A stretch of 64,000 bases of DNA from Rostratula benghalensis (GCA_013399305.1 VXAI01000138.1:1936480-2000479); one strand, 5' to 3'. Positions 24,981 through 36,862 are shown, counted from the stretch's first letter. Numbers and translations: made by a program. Notes: a model not told the origin generated them from the sequence alone.

Positions 24981-25770
24981 GTGAGAGATAATGAAATAAA
25001 TAAAAAGGAACCCAAACCAAACAAGAGCATGTTTTGCCTTCTATATTTGAAGAGGAAAAAGAATAGCCTCAGGACAAGAAGACTCCCTTACGGCCAAGAC
25101 GACTGACAAATTCTTGTGGTTTTCTCCAAAAGTCAAACCAAAATCCAACCGCCAGCCAAGCTGAGTCCTGGCAATCTTGCATTGCCTGGAAATGAGCGCA
25201 ATCGTATCCTAATAGCTATTTGGATAATTGTCCATACGAGTGATCTGCCAACCAATGTTGGAAACAAGTCTTTATTACAAATATAGCATGAAGTCTAATC
25301 TGGAATACATTAAAATGTTATTTCTGTAGCTGCCTTTTCCCGAACTTTAAATAATGGCTAAACCATTTATCAGCTTTTGAGGAGAAAGGTTGTGTATACT
25401 GTACTTTTAGAGCAGGGATGAAAAAAATTGTCTTCAATAAAAAATATTCTCTCCATAAACTCTGTAATTTCTGGTCCCTTGTACATTGCTAAAAATTGTT
25501 ACAAACCCCTTTTAGATTTGCTGAAAGGGGCAGGGTATGAACATAATCTAGTAACCAAACTCTCCTTCCAGGCACCTGCTGCAGACCTCTGCTGATAGCA
25601 CCAGAACCTGCAAGTGGGGAAAGCAGCCGGACCCACTCAAGTTTTGTGAACTATGGCTAATTAACACAGAACACTTAATAAGACATGCCCAGACAAGGCA
25701 TACTCCTCAGCCCATCAGCAACGTGACCCCTCACTGTGGTGATGGGCACTGCGTAAGGAGCATCACTATT

Positions 25771-26011
25771 TATGGCCTCAAGATGGACCAGGGGAGGTTC
25801 CGATTGGATATTAGGAAATTTTTGTACGCTGAAAGGGTTTTTAAGCCTTGGACTGGGCTGCCCAGGGAAGTGGTTGAGGGATTTAAAAGATGGGCTGACG
25901 TAGTGCTCAGTGACATGGGTTAGTGATGGCTTTTATCAGAGTTAGGTTGATGGTTGGACTGGGTGATCTTAAAGGTCCCTTCCAACCCAAAGCATTTTAT
26001 GACTCTGTGAA
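25771..26011 (+). mobile_element. CR1 LINE fragment, plus orientation, with 3' terminus
   Basis: The fragment encodes the C-terminal tail of CR1 ORF2: the reading frame gives [16 protein letters not shown] and [20 protein letters not shown], the familiar end of the CR1 reverse-transcriptase polyprotein. The 3' UTR then follows (GGTTGGACTGGGTGATC, AAAGGTCCCTTCCAACC) and a degenerate octamer end. Compared with the family the middle of the tail is short: the usual Ser-Pro-Ser-Leu-Glu stretch after REVVE is missing, so there is an internal deletion of about 17 bp or more. It is 5'-truncated and not functional. Confidence 0.92.
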
Positions 26012-27382
26012 TCCTGTCACCATCTTCTGAAGATGATGTCTCAGATGGGGCTAAGAAATATCCATCTTTCCCTGCTAAGGTGGTCTAGGTGGCCACAGTT
26101 TTGGTGGCTGAAGGTAGCAGGGATGAATCCCAGGTCCACACAGCTCTCAGTCAGGTGAAATAGCTCTAAGTTTTGTAAGCTTAATGTTATGTGACAGTAT
26201 AGCTAAGGCACACAGAACATTCCCTAGCATCGTAGTTTGGAGAAAATAGCAAAATATTTGTTTTATATTTAAATCTGAACAGCATCTCAGGTATCAGAAC
26301 CCCTTGTAACACCATAAAGGCCTAAAGTTTTTTGTGTTCTCCTGCACCTCAAGAAGACTATTCCGTGTTTGATGGATGTGCTGGGACTACCATATTTCAG
26401 TCCCTCCATTTCTCTACCTTCTTTTTTTTTTTTCTTTCTTGTTATATCTATTAAAGTGATTTATGACTTTTTCATTGTTCTACCTGGAGCTTGGCCAACT
26501 CTTGAGATCAAAATCCAAAAAACTCTCCTCAACAAAACATTAGGGTGACCAGAATGAAACAGGACCTGTGGAAAAGATTTGAATTGTGGGAAAGGAAATA
26601 ACCCCATCTCCATGGATACGCATTCACGTTTTCCAGTTGCTCCTGAATAAATGAAGTTTGTGTTCTCTGATTCCTGGACTTCAATTTCAAGCACACCTAG
26701 CCTTAAAGTACCTGGGAATACTGTTAAAAGCATCAAGGTTTCTCTGAGCGGCATCACAGTTTCACGGCAATGGCTTTCTTTTTCTTTTTTTATTTTTTCC
26801 TTTTCCCAGGAAATCACCATCAAAATTTTTCAGAAAATGTCTGCAAAACACACACGACCCACAGGGTGCTTATAAGAATTAGCTGTAGTGGCTAAGTTTC
26901 TACTCCAGAGTTGCAAGCCCTCCTAATTTCTTACGAATGGCTCTAGTAGTCAGTAATGCTTAACAAGACCCACGTGTGGGACATTATTAAAAAAGTACTT
27001 GAAGCTTTCAAGCTCGAATTTACATAATATGAGCACCCAGCCAAGTATTTCACTCGATTTCTGCTTCACAAGGCTTTACTGTCTCTCCTGGGCAGGAGGA
27101 CACCGCGCTGTTTGATTTCTGCACATCCAGCTGAAACAAAGCCTGCATCTGCCCTGGGCTGTCGAGGGAGCATGGCTGGTTTCAGCCCCTCTGATATTGC
27201 AAGAAAAGAGGGCAGCAGGGTGCCCTTACCCCATCCCTGTGCCCACACAGAGGGGGTTACAGATATCCCAGTGCATAGTGCTAGCTGCATTCCAGGCTGG
27301 GATGAGAATGAACTTGCAGGTTTCACTTGGTCAAATTATTCCTGGCTTTCAGCAGGCCATGGAAATAAATATAATAAATAAA
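26012..27382. other. Unique noncoding sequence between two CR1 fragments
   Basis: No gene recognised. Contains a T-rich run near 26424-26436. Nothing else stands out. Confidence 0.45.
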
Positions 27383-27590
27383 GAGGCACTCTTTGTCGGA
27401 AAGTGTAGTGACAGGACAAGGGGTAACAGCTTGATATTGGAAGAGGGGAGATTTAGAATAGATACCAGAAATAAATTCTTTGGTGTGAGGGTGGTGAGAG
27501 CCTGGCCCAGGTTGCCCAGAGAAGCTGTGGCTGCCCCATCCCTGGAGGGGTTCAAGGCCAGGTTGGAGGGGGCTTGGAGCAACCTGGTCT
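27383..27590 (+). mobile_element. CR1 LINE fragment, plus orientation, 3'-truncated
   Basis: The reading frame yields GRFRIDTRNKFFGVRVVRAW, then LPREAVAAPSLEGFKARLEG, which is the C-terminal tail of CR1 ORF2. The nucleotide sequence matches the inverted copy at 28506-28702. The match to CR1 stops abruptly after CAACCTGGTCT at 27590, so the 3' UTR and octamer tail are absent. Since CR1 inserts 3' end first, loss of the 3' end implies a later deletion or rearrangement. Confidence 0.92.
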
Positions 27591-28505
27591 CTCCCGCAGA
27601 TGTGCAGCTCCCACCCCACAAGTAAACCCCAGAGACCTCACGTACAGGGCACATTATGCCGCTGAAGTGAGTGATCTTCCCTCTTTTTTTGTCCCATGTC
27701 CCCTTCTCCCTCCACTCTCTCCTAAAAGAGAATGAATTTATAAACAGAGGAATGACATTTCATGAGAAGCCAAGAATCTTTTTTTGCTGACCACAAGCTG
27801 GAAGGTTTTGTATCCCTTTTTTCACTCCCCAGCACCTTTTGTTCCCAAGTCTGCTTATTTTAATGTTTCCGTATAAATTAATGCTTGTGAATGACCTGCT
27901 GGAGCTGGGACTGGTGGAGATAGACTCTGTTCAGATGCTGTGCTCTCTCTATTTGAATTTGGCATTCACCCCATTGCAAAAAAATAAAAATAAAAATGTA
28001 CAAACGCAGTTTTCATTGCTGACCTGCAACAACCTTTGTTACTCACCACCTTCTCCTGAGCAGAGAACGGCTGTTACCCACATGTGGCCACGTCCAAATT
28101 CCACACAGGTGTTTTGTGACACTTAACTGGGCTAAAGATGAGACCTTCTGAATTAATTTTCACTTAACATCTAAACAGGGACCTTTATTTTTAGTGCAAA
28201 ATTAGGAACTTCCTTTTATTCTGTGGCCTTATGTATTAGCTTTTCCCAAATATATGGGAAAGAACATAAACCTTAAATTATGTGAAAACAGTGACTCTGT
28301 TCCGCCACAGAATTCTCTTCTGAGCTTCAGTAAAGTACTTTTAGCCTTGTATGTCCTAGTGTCAATCTGAAGTCAGGAAGTAAAGGAATGGTCCACCTTG
28401 CTGATGAGGTTGTGAGCTCCCAACTCTGCAGCAGGGACCCCACAGCTGGATTTACAGACAAGAGTGGATTAAAATTGAAAATACATCTTATACTTAGTAG
28501 ATATG
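27591..28505. other. Spacer between the inverted CR1 pair
   Basis: About 0.9 kb of unique sequence with no gene recognised. It forms most of the loop between two oppositely oriented, nearly identical CR1 segments. Confidence 0.5.
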
Positions 28506-28702
28506 ATCACAGAATCATAGAATCACACAATGGTCACAGTTGGAAGGGACCTTAAATCCATCCAGTGCCACCCCCTGCCCTGGACAGGGACACCTCCCAC
28601 CAGACCAGGTTGCTCCAAGCCCCCTCCAACCTGGCCTTGAACCCCTCCAGGGATGGGGCAGCCACAGCTTCTCAGGGCAACCTGGGCCAGGCTCTCACCA
28701 CC
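28506..28702 (-). mobile_element. CR1 LINE fragment, inverted, with intact 3' terminus
   Basis: Begins ATCACAGAATCATAGAATC and CAGTTGGAAGGGACC, the reverse complement of the CR1 3' end, and runs through CACCTCCCACCAGACCAGG to GGCCAGGCTCTCACCACC, where it is 5'-truncated. Positions 28602-28702 are the reverse complement of 27490-27590 with a single mismatch. Typical short, 5'-truncated CR1 insertion. Confidence 0.93.
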
Positions 28703-28859
28703 TGGATAATAGGATGCCATGGTTAAAAACCCTACTGTGGGCCACACCAGCCTGTGGACAAGACTTTTTAAAATCATGGTCGTGTCTATCATAGGAAAAG
28801 AGTGTATAAATCACGCCATTTTCCTAGGATGATTTTCAGGGATGCTGAGCACATGCCAC

Positions 28860-29310
28860 CCCTGCAGACTGGTGGATGCTGAGGCTGCCTGGCCCCAACT
28901 TATTTGGGGGCCACCGTACTGAGGTGTTTAACATCAGGCACGGGACCTGGAAACCCCGGCTGGGTCCCGCAGACCTTCCCCCCGTCGTGGCCTATCAAGT
29001 GCGTTTGTTTTGCATGGCTACGAGTGGCGCAGCCGACGCTTTCACCCTCGCCCTGCTTCTCTGGCAGTTTCTGCAAGAAGCTTTAAAATGGCCTCAACAG
29101 AGAGGAATTGTCCCCGGCTGCGCGGGCGCGCAGGTAGGAGGTGTTTGGTCTTCGTTCACTGTCACAGCAGCCTCGCAAAGACCCAATAGCTGCGGGGATC
29201 AATAACCCCTGTGTTTCCAGCCCCTGCTTATTAAAGGTGGCGCACGGAAAAAAAATAAGAAACTTTCTCTATTTATATCTGGAACTTAATGAAGTGAAAT
29301 TATCACAGCC
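28860..29310. promoter_or_regulatory. Small CpG-rich patch
   Basis: CpG and GC content rise well above the surroundings: CCCCGTCGTGG, ACGAGTGGCGCAGCCGACGC, and GGCTGCGCGGGCGCGCAGG. On the plus strand an ATG at 29014 opens 40 codons that end exactly at a donor-like CAG/GTAGGA at 29133/29134, which might be a small first exon. I recognise no protein. It could instead be an enhancer or a weak CpG-type promoter. I did not compute the observed/expected CpG ratio. Confidence 0.3.
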
Positions 29311-29396
29311 GACAGGCGCTAGTGTTGTAATTCAGAGACATGGCTTGGCTTAGAGGGATCTGCAGGCTGTTTTTATTCCAAATAATAAAAATAAGG

Positions 29397-29414
29397 AAAA
29401 AAAAAAAAAAAAAA
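29397..29414. repeat. Poly(A) run, 18 bp
   Basis: Eighteen A preceded by an AT-rich stretch with two AATAAA-like hexamers (AATAATAAAAATAAGG). It could be a retrocopy tail, but no parent sequence is recognisable upstream. Confidence 0.85.
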
Positions 29415-29504
29415 GAGTGAAACCTAATCCTCTAATCAGTTCCAATTTACATATTCACGGGTCTTATTTCCAGCCTGCTGGAAGAAAAAAAGATAGTGTT
29501 GGAG

Positions 29505-29590
29505 TCACGAAGCGATTATTTGATTAAGTAATTATTAATCCCAGAGTGCTCTGATTAATTCTGAGCGAGTTAAACAAACGGATTGGAGCT
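29505..29590. promoter_or_regulatory. Enhancer-like cluster of homeodomain sites
   Basis: Within about 70 bp lie GATTATTTGATTAAGTAATT, ATTAATCCC and CTGATTAATTCTGAG. These are overlapping TAAT and ATTA cores plus TAATCC, the preferred site of OTX/PITX/GSC-type (K50) homeodomains. GAGTTAAACAAAC, a forkhead-like site, follows. Dense homeodomain cores in non-repetitive sequence are typical of developmental enhancers. This is inference without conservation data. Confidence 0.3.
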
Positions 29591-31679
29591 GGGCTGGTCA
29601 CCTTCACACCATTGTAACACGTAGGGGCAAAACTTGCCTAGATATATTTTTACCTGCTCTACACTGAGGAGTTTTGTTCACTGAAGGTCTCCCATTCGCT
29701 TCCCAAGGGGTTAATACTCTGCTAAATGAAGTGTTACAAATTTGAATTTTATCTGTGGCTAACTGCAATACCAAATGCTGATCTTTATTTTCAGACTGGA
29801 AACTCCATCCTGGATCTGTGCGCAATTTGGTTTTTTCTATGTTTAAATAAATTTAAGGAAAAAAAAGGAAGAATAAAATCACTGAATGTGTTTTTTAACA
29901 ACTTTTTACCAACGGCCCTGAACCTATTGCTTAGATAATGTTGTATCTGAGAGGGCCTCAGGGTCGAGCACATCCACTGATTGCAAGAGAGCCACACTTC
30001 TTCTTCTTGGGAAAAATAGAAAACACTGGGAGGAAGCAAGCCTGGAACTCATGTTTGCTAGTTGTATTGGAGTTTATGTATTTTATTCTAACATGCTAAA
30101 ATCTCGTGTAGTTGGTCACTATATTTTCTTCACACACACACACAAAACCCCTCCTCAAACCCACTTCTGCCTCAAAGCTGCCCTTCAAACCAGGCCTTTC
30201 TCAGGCTCTCCACTTTTCTAGTATTTTAGCATCTTATAGCACAGCATTAACTAATGGTACCCAAAATCTGCTTCCAGAGCCAAAATAATGAATGCAGATC
30301 TATTAATCAATAAAATAGCCTGAAGTACCGTAGGAATGACAATAAACACACAAAATCAACCTTCTGCCTGGGAAATGTTGATTTTGATTTCTCTTCAGAA
30401 AATATTTCCTTCCCAATCTGTCGGGCAGCTCTCTGTGTGACTGCTGCCTCCCTCCCGAGACTTCAGCAGAACAGAGGGAACCACACTCTGCTGAAGGAAA
30501 TCCTTGGATTCGGGAAGGCTGCAGAGGATGGAATTTAGGGCAGGCTGTAGCCCTGACTGTAATGTGCTGCAAAATCTGTCTGCAACACCATGGAGAATGT
30601 ATGAGGAGGGCTGTAAGAATGCAACCAACAACCTCACTCTCTTTCAAAACTTTCCAAGTTGAAAGGAAACTACTAGTCAATGCAGAGATCTCCAGAAAGA
30701 AAATAAGTACTTAAAATGTGGTTTTATTGTTTCTTTTTTGTTCTTCTGAGATCACGAAATCTTTCTGCTTCTTTGACTTGCTGTCACACTCCTGAGGCCC
30801 CATCAAATCCAGGGAAGAAATCTCACTGGTCTCTGGGCTGATATTTCATCCTGAAAATGAAAGGGAAAACAGTGGACAGTTCAAATGCTTCTGAAAGCTC
30901 CTAGTGGAGCCTGGCTCAGCTCCAGAGCCCAGGCATCACACGTCTCTGTGTGATCCCTGTCATATGTGTCCCACGCTGGCTGGGACCACCCATCATTTTC
31001 TGCAGCCCTCCAAGTGCAAAATTTCATTTCTTTAGGGCTTGAAAGAATGTTCTTCAAATTAGGATCTGGCAATAGCTCATTTGGCTTATTTAGCATGAGC
31101 CTCTCTGTGTTTGATAAGCAAAGGTGACCAAGTAATGCAGATATTGATTTGTAAATATTTTCCTGAAGAAGAACATGGAGCATCGTGTATTTTGTTGACC
31201 CCTGGGTCAGATAATTGATTGTTCAGAAACATCTGAAAGCCCCTCGAGTTCTTATGAAAACTTACAGAGTTGAGATAAGCCTTGAAAAAGGTAGAGAGAA
31301 CAGCCACTGACCACTCTTCAGCGAAACACAGGCAGATGCTCCCCCAAAGTCTCATATAAGAACTCTACGGCATCTGAAACGTGCAAGGAGTGTGACTTGG
31401 AAGAGACGCCACCAACCGTATCAGTGTGACCAGAGGTACCACAGGCACCATTAGCAATGCACCATCTCGGCTGGTGAGATCACAGCAGGCAGAGGCTGAG
31501 AAATCAGATGAAAGATTGATGTTTGTTTGGTGCTCCAGAATGACCAGAGCTGGGAGGTTTCTTCCAGCCCGGTCCCGCAGTAATGTGTATGCTTCTTTAA
31601 CCTTTTTGGTCTAAAATCACCTCATACCTAATGGACCAAAAAAGAACAACTAATAATTTGAGAGGGCGGAATAGAAAAT
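29591..31679. other. Unique noncoding sequence
   Basis: No gene recognised. A short CA run (about 30132-30143) is the only simple repeat. Open frames of 100-125 codons on the minus strand lack coding-like composition. Confidence 0.45.
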
Positions 31680-31775
31680 CTGTCAGCCTGAGTCAGACTA
31701 TTGGACCATCAAGCCCAGTATCCTGTCTCTGAAATGCTGTCAGTATCTGACACTTCGGGCTTAGTTGGGATAATA
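31680..31775. repeat. Probable old dispersed repeat
   Basis: The stretch GTCAGACTATTGGACCATC and AAGCCCAGTATCCTGTCTC resembles a motif I associate with an ancient interspersed element of amniote genomes (often read as 'ggtccatctagcccagtatcctgtctcc'-like). I cannot place it in a named family with certainty and the boundaries are guesses. A CR1-like or other ancient LINE/SINE origin is possible. Confidence 0.35.
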
Positions 31776-32139
31776 AAACATTTTCCTCAACCTTATGTAA
31801 CATCTCGGCCTGGCAAAGAGAAGATTTAAACACTGATTGCTTTCCACTCCCCTCTGTCCCATGAATGTGAATCTGACTCTTTTCCAAAATGAACAACTCT
31901 GATGAGCTGGAATTGGTTTCTGGGCAGGATGGGAAAAGCTCCTCTCTCGTTACTCATTCCTGGAGAGATCTGCTAAACCTTTGCCTCCTAAAAGGGGGGG
32001 CTTGAATTACGATACATAAAACTTCATCCGCAAAATTCTGGGTGCCCAAGGACACCTTTTCATGGAAGGTGGAAATGCATGTCGTAAGACTTCATGTCTA
32101 GTCGCTTTATTTTTCCCCCATCATGTCTACTTCCTTTAT

Positions 32140-32430
32140 TTTTTTATTTGTTTAAGCTCTCCATTAGTTTATTAGCTTGACAGCAGCCCAGTTAATTAGA
32201 CCGTCTTCCCTCCCCCGGCGTAAGTGGTACATTAGGCTCCCCAAATGCACACAAAATTTAGTGCTGCTGCTGGGGCACTTCTCAAAACAAATAAAAGATT
32301 TGCAAAGCCAGCCACCAAGCATCCAACGTAATTAAACTGCATTTGTTACTTTTTCGGCCCTCGCACACAATCGGGGCCTTGTGCGAAGCGAGCGCTCCCC
32401 AATCAGGCTGTTTTTCTTTTGGAGGGACGA
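32140..32430. promoter_or_regulatory. Enhancer-like block, candidate conserved noncoding element
   Basis: Non-repetitive block packed with factor-type motifs: TTTGTTTAAG and AAACAAATAAAAG (forkhead-like), TTGACAGCAG (MEIS/TGIF-like), CAGTTAATTAGACC and CGTAATTAAACTG (homeodomain). It then carries a CpG-bearing segment with an inverted pair, TCGCACA and TGTGCGA, around TCGGGGCC. Few simple repeats, no open frame and mixed AT/GC content distinguish it from its neighbours. Function is inferred from composition alone. Confidence 0.32.
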
Positions 32431-32956
32431 GTGCCAGGAGCCTCACCACCCCAGGTAACATAAGATCTCAACCAGCAGCAAATGGACAGTTGCAGCCAGA
32501 GTGAATGGACTGTGGGGAGATCTCTATGAATGCGAACATCTAGAGAGAGAGAGAGCTGTAGATATATGCAAACATGCACAGACAGGGGAGTATAGTTCTT
32601 CAGGGGGCAGGGGGGAAAGCAGTGGAAAGCCTCCTAGAAATTACTGCTCCATGCACAGGTATGTAAATGACTCTGGAGTCTTGCTGTCCACCACCTCAAT
32701 CAATTACAAGGTTATTCAAGATAAAACAAACACCATTTCAATTAACTGCATATACAGCAGTGGTTAGAGGCACAGGCAGGGAAGAGGAAGTGGGAGGAAT
32801 TTTTGGAAAATGGAACTTTTTTCCTTCTTCTTCTGTAGATACGCACAAATAGAGGTTGTCTTGAGGTGCTGCGAGCACAGCCATGAATGGTCTTAAACTC
32901 CAACCTAAAGCCCTCATGCTCTAAGCCAAAAAGAAAATAAGTGGGGAACAAGAGAC

Positions 32957-32976
32957 AAAAAAAAAAAAAAAAAAAA
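32957..32976. repeat. Poly(A) run, 20 bp
   Basis: Twenty A, no recognised parent element upstream. Confidence 0.88.
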
Positions 32977-35900
32977 GCCAGTGAGCCTTAAACGTGTATA
33001 GTTTGTACCAGCTCAAATCAATTATTTGTGAGAGCCAGTGGGAGCAGAAATCAGGACAGACACCCACGTTCCACTGGTTCTGTTGGAGACAGGACCAAGC
33101 TAAGGTGTCCCTCAGCAGGTCCACAAGGCAGTTGTGTGAGTGAAGGTGTCTCAGCCTCGAATCCTTGCAGTACCAGGGACACGGCTGGAGGACACCATCT
33201 GAAAACAGCCGGCAAATGCAGAAGTGGTTTGAGAAGACAGAGCGGCGATGATGACACAGGGACCGGACATCTAACATCAGGGCTCGCTTTCCGTTTTTGC
33301 CATCTACTTATTTCCTAGAGCTGATTTTACCTCTTCATTTTTCACCCTTCTGTGCAACAGGCACCTCTCCCAGCCTTTACCTGTCTGATGCATTTAAAAT
33401 AAGATCTTTTCAGTCCACCAAGAGTGTTCCACTCAACAGAGGCTACATTCTCACTTGGGTTTCTGTGTGCCACTGGGCTGTAAATCAGATACTGTGATCA
33501 TAATCCATCATGTTCTACATGAGCAGAGGCATCCAGTCTCCAAGGACATGGCTGTTTGAAAACAGGGCACATAACGTCTGGAACGTTATTGATCGAATGA
33601 AATGTCATCCTCTGTCTTTCTGGGAATTGGCCACGACTATACACCGGTTGTTATTTGTCAATTGAAATTAGGGATGAAGAGTTTCTGGTCAAAAGGTCTG
33701 TCTCACAGACTGCTCACCTGCAACCAACACAATAGTCAACATGAGATTTACATGATTTTTTTTTCTTTTTTACTTCTTTGGCTGATGCAGTAAAACTATT
33801 ATGATCAACTGGCTTAATCGAATATTGCTTTCTAGATGAAATACACCCAGGCCAGGAGATAGGAACAGAATTTATGGCTGCAACCCCATAAATCACCATC
33901 CAGCCTCTTGCAGCCATGCTCAAGACCATAAGCAATAAATTTATTTCAGTTGCAGAGTTTTCATCGGTGACTTCAGACACAGTAACTTACTGTGAGCCTG
34001 CTCCTAGCCTGGTGCAAGAACAAGGTAAAGCAGGTGTATTTAAAACACCTTCACATCAGCTTTATTCACCCCCAAGTGGAAGATATTAGAAGTCTGTTAC
34101 CCTCCCATGCTGCCTTTCACACCATTTTAATTATATTTGTGGCAGACCAGAAACACCAACTTTCTCACTCCTTGTGGTCCCACCTAATGGGCAGTAACTT
34201 CTCGGGAGCAAACTCCTCACTTAAACCATGTCAACCTTCTCCTGGCCGACTACAAGAAATAAATGAAATCTTGAATTTGGGGCAGTACTGAATCAAACCC
34301 AGAGCTGGTAACTGGCATGCCTTCTGCAAAGATTCAAACCTCAGCCCCCTGAAATGTAAAGAGGCAGTTGCATGTCAGACATCTTTAGGAAGGTCCGAAT
34401 CCCAGCCTTGATTTTGATGCCTAACTGAAGTCAGAAAAATCAACTCTTCCTGATCCCTTTTCCCTCCAAAACCCCCCTTTTCCTCTTCTCCAGTAGAGTC
34501 ACTGCCAAGAGGCACCCTAACCAGAGTCAGAGATCCCTGTTTGAGCACAGATACAGCTTTGGGGTTTTTGTGTATTTCCCAGGACTATTAACAGAGGAAT
34601 ATAATGAGAAATGAACTGAGGTTAAAGAATTCAGTACCTCGTGTATTTTCACTAAAAACACTGACTGCATCAGGGGACCTGCCAAAAGGAGAGTTTAATA
34701 TCGTATGAAAAGGAAGAATTTTCATAATGATACTTGGCAGTGCCTGCATCCCCCCCATGAATGAAGCTGCTGGTGCTTTCTCTGCTTCTCTCTCCTATTC
34801 TCTCTTCCCCCTCATCCTAATGACAGGACAAGTCACTTTCATTTTGAAGTAACTGGGAACCATGAGACCTAAGCTTGTTGCCAGCATGGGCCTGCTGAGC
34901 AGTCGTGGGCCACCCTTCAAGGGCAGGGGGACACACACTGCCTACACTTAAGCACCTCAGTTAGGAAGGTATTTTGGGCAAGCAGCTTTTCAGGGTACGT
35001 AGTTTCTGTGTAGTCAAATGGAAGAAAGTGGATCCAGAAGGTTCTTTGGACTACATAAAATTTTTAGCCTGTGTGAGCCTCTCTCCTTGGATTCCAGACC
35101 TGGACAGTGGACCCAAACAATTACTTCGTAAACAGATTTGAGACTTCTAATGACAACTACAGATGCAGGAAGAATGATCTAAGCCATTAAGACCCCAGCA
35201 GCTCCAAACAAACCAGCTATTAATGCTCAGTCCAGAAGGACACAGCAAATCATACACATTTGACCTTGTAGTCGATCACTCACGTGCCATATATATTCCA
35301 ATACGTGGTAAAAAAACCTAAGACTTTTGCTGTAAAAGACCAAAGGCCTCCAAGATAATCATGTGTTGAGTGAAGAGGTTCAGGTAAGACAAAAGCAATC
35401 ACTAACTTTTTGAGCTTCTGCAAAACCAGGGAGTTTGTAATAGAAAAAGGTTTACATCATCTTCAGAAATTAATCACTTCCCACACCTTAGAGGAAGACC
35501 AAAAGCCCTCAGCAAAACAATATCCAGCCCTGGAGGCAGCTTCTCAAACCTGTCTGTTATCCTATTTTCTCCTGCTAGAGCAAAAGTGCTTCACGTAGCC
35601 ACAGAGAGTGGGGAAGGCGCTCAAGAGATCAGAAATCAGGAACATTGTGTTTGGCTGCAGAATTTAAGGGATGTGCCCTGGACAAAGAGAACTGCCAAAA
35701 TACATCCTGGGGAGGAGAAGCATGTTGATATGACGGTTATATTTTTGATAATTTTGTGTTAAAGCAACACAATGGTCAAGGTGGGTCACATGCAGGCCAG
35801 GTTGGCTTCTTTTCGATTTGGTCACTAATGCTTCAGAAGCAGCTGAGCTTGGCTGGCTCTAACCACCGATGGGGAACACTGTCCCCCACACTGCTGGTGG

Positions 35901-36818
35901 AGACAGAAACCTGGATGTTCCTTTTTTTAATTAGCACTTTCAACTTCCACTTGAGTTTCTGATTAGGAATAACCGATTCTTTTGCATCCCATGATTCTTC
36001 CTGAATTGTCCAGTTCTGATTATATTCAGACAAGCACTCCAATAGCGGTCTGTGTTACGGATTCTCTCACAGTGCTTCTTGTTCCCCTTTTCTCACTCCC
36101 ATCTGCTCAGAAACTTCATGCCATGAAAAAAGAGCAAATAAAATAGAAACGAATGCTTTGGAAAGTGATAACCATGTATTTTCTATAACAGAGATCAATT
36201 CGTTTTGATCTATTATGTTCTACTGTGCACCACTAGTTCTCCATGAAAAAGTACTGGCTTTAGCAGAAACCGGGCCCACTCCTTTAATGATGGGCTGATC
36301 TCAAATGGTTTTCTCGTTTTCATTCGCTGTCGAGTCTTTTTTTTTTTTTTTCTTCTGAAATATCATAAAAGATCCTCGTATGAAAAAGGCCCAACTGGAG
36401 TTAATTGACTACTGGTGGTGCTGACACAAGGAAGAGCAAACCCTGCTCGCTTCAGGTGACAGACAACCATGTCACGATCTCCGGGGCTCCACAGCCACCC
36501 TGGGGGCATCACTCGAACCCCGCGGCAATAAAACCCAGCATTCATCTCATTTTCACTGCGGCTCCCAGGATCAAGGAAGCAGAAAACTTCTCTGCAGTGA
36601 GGATTACAGAACGTAACTCTTCCTAAGGAGATGACAGTAGGGACCTCATTTGCAAGTGATAAATGTCAGTGCTCTTCCATCTCCAACTTTTAAAATCCAT
36701 TTTGAGAGACCGAGCCAGCGCATGTCCCGGGGCGACGCAGCCTGCGGCGACACGAGGGGCCAGGGCAGGACACGGCGGAGCCATCTGAGCTTTACTCAGT
36801 GTGTCATGGAGGTGGTGT
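32977..36818. other. Unique noncoding sequence
   Basis: No recognised gene or interspersed repeat. A T run lies at about 36337-36350. Around 34392 a GGTCCGAATCC motif resembles a tRNA B box, but no tRNA fold surrounds it. Confidence 0.45.
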
Positions 36819-36862
36819 CCTTTTTTCTTTTTTTTTTTTTTTATTTTTTTTCTTTTTTTTTA
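36819..36862. repeat. T-rich tract
   Basis: About 44 bp of T with three C and one A. It lies roughly 0.5 kb before the CpG island. Confidence 0.85.

Larger units (their letters stand above)
18794..25770. other. Unique noncoding sequence
   Basis: No recognised gene or interspersed repeat. It holds a 24-bp T run (20876-20899), an AT-rich patch (23305-23345), a 14-bp tandem duplication at 24021 and one splice-flanked open segment at 24856-24980, listed separately. Confidence 0.45.

Noticed and set aside
34392..34402. GGTCCGAATCC, resembling a tRNA T-arm or B box
   Set aside because: No A box at the right distance and no surrounding acceptor, D or anticodon stems; not a tRNA or a recognisable tRNA-derived SINE.
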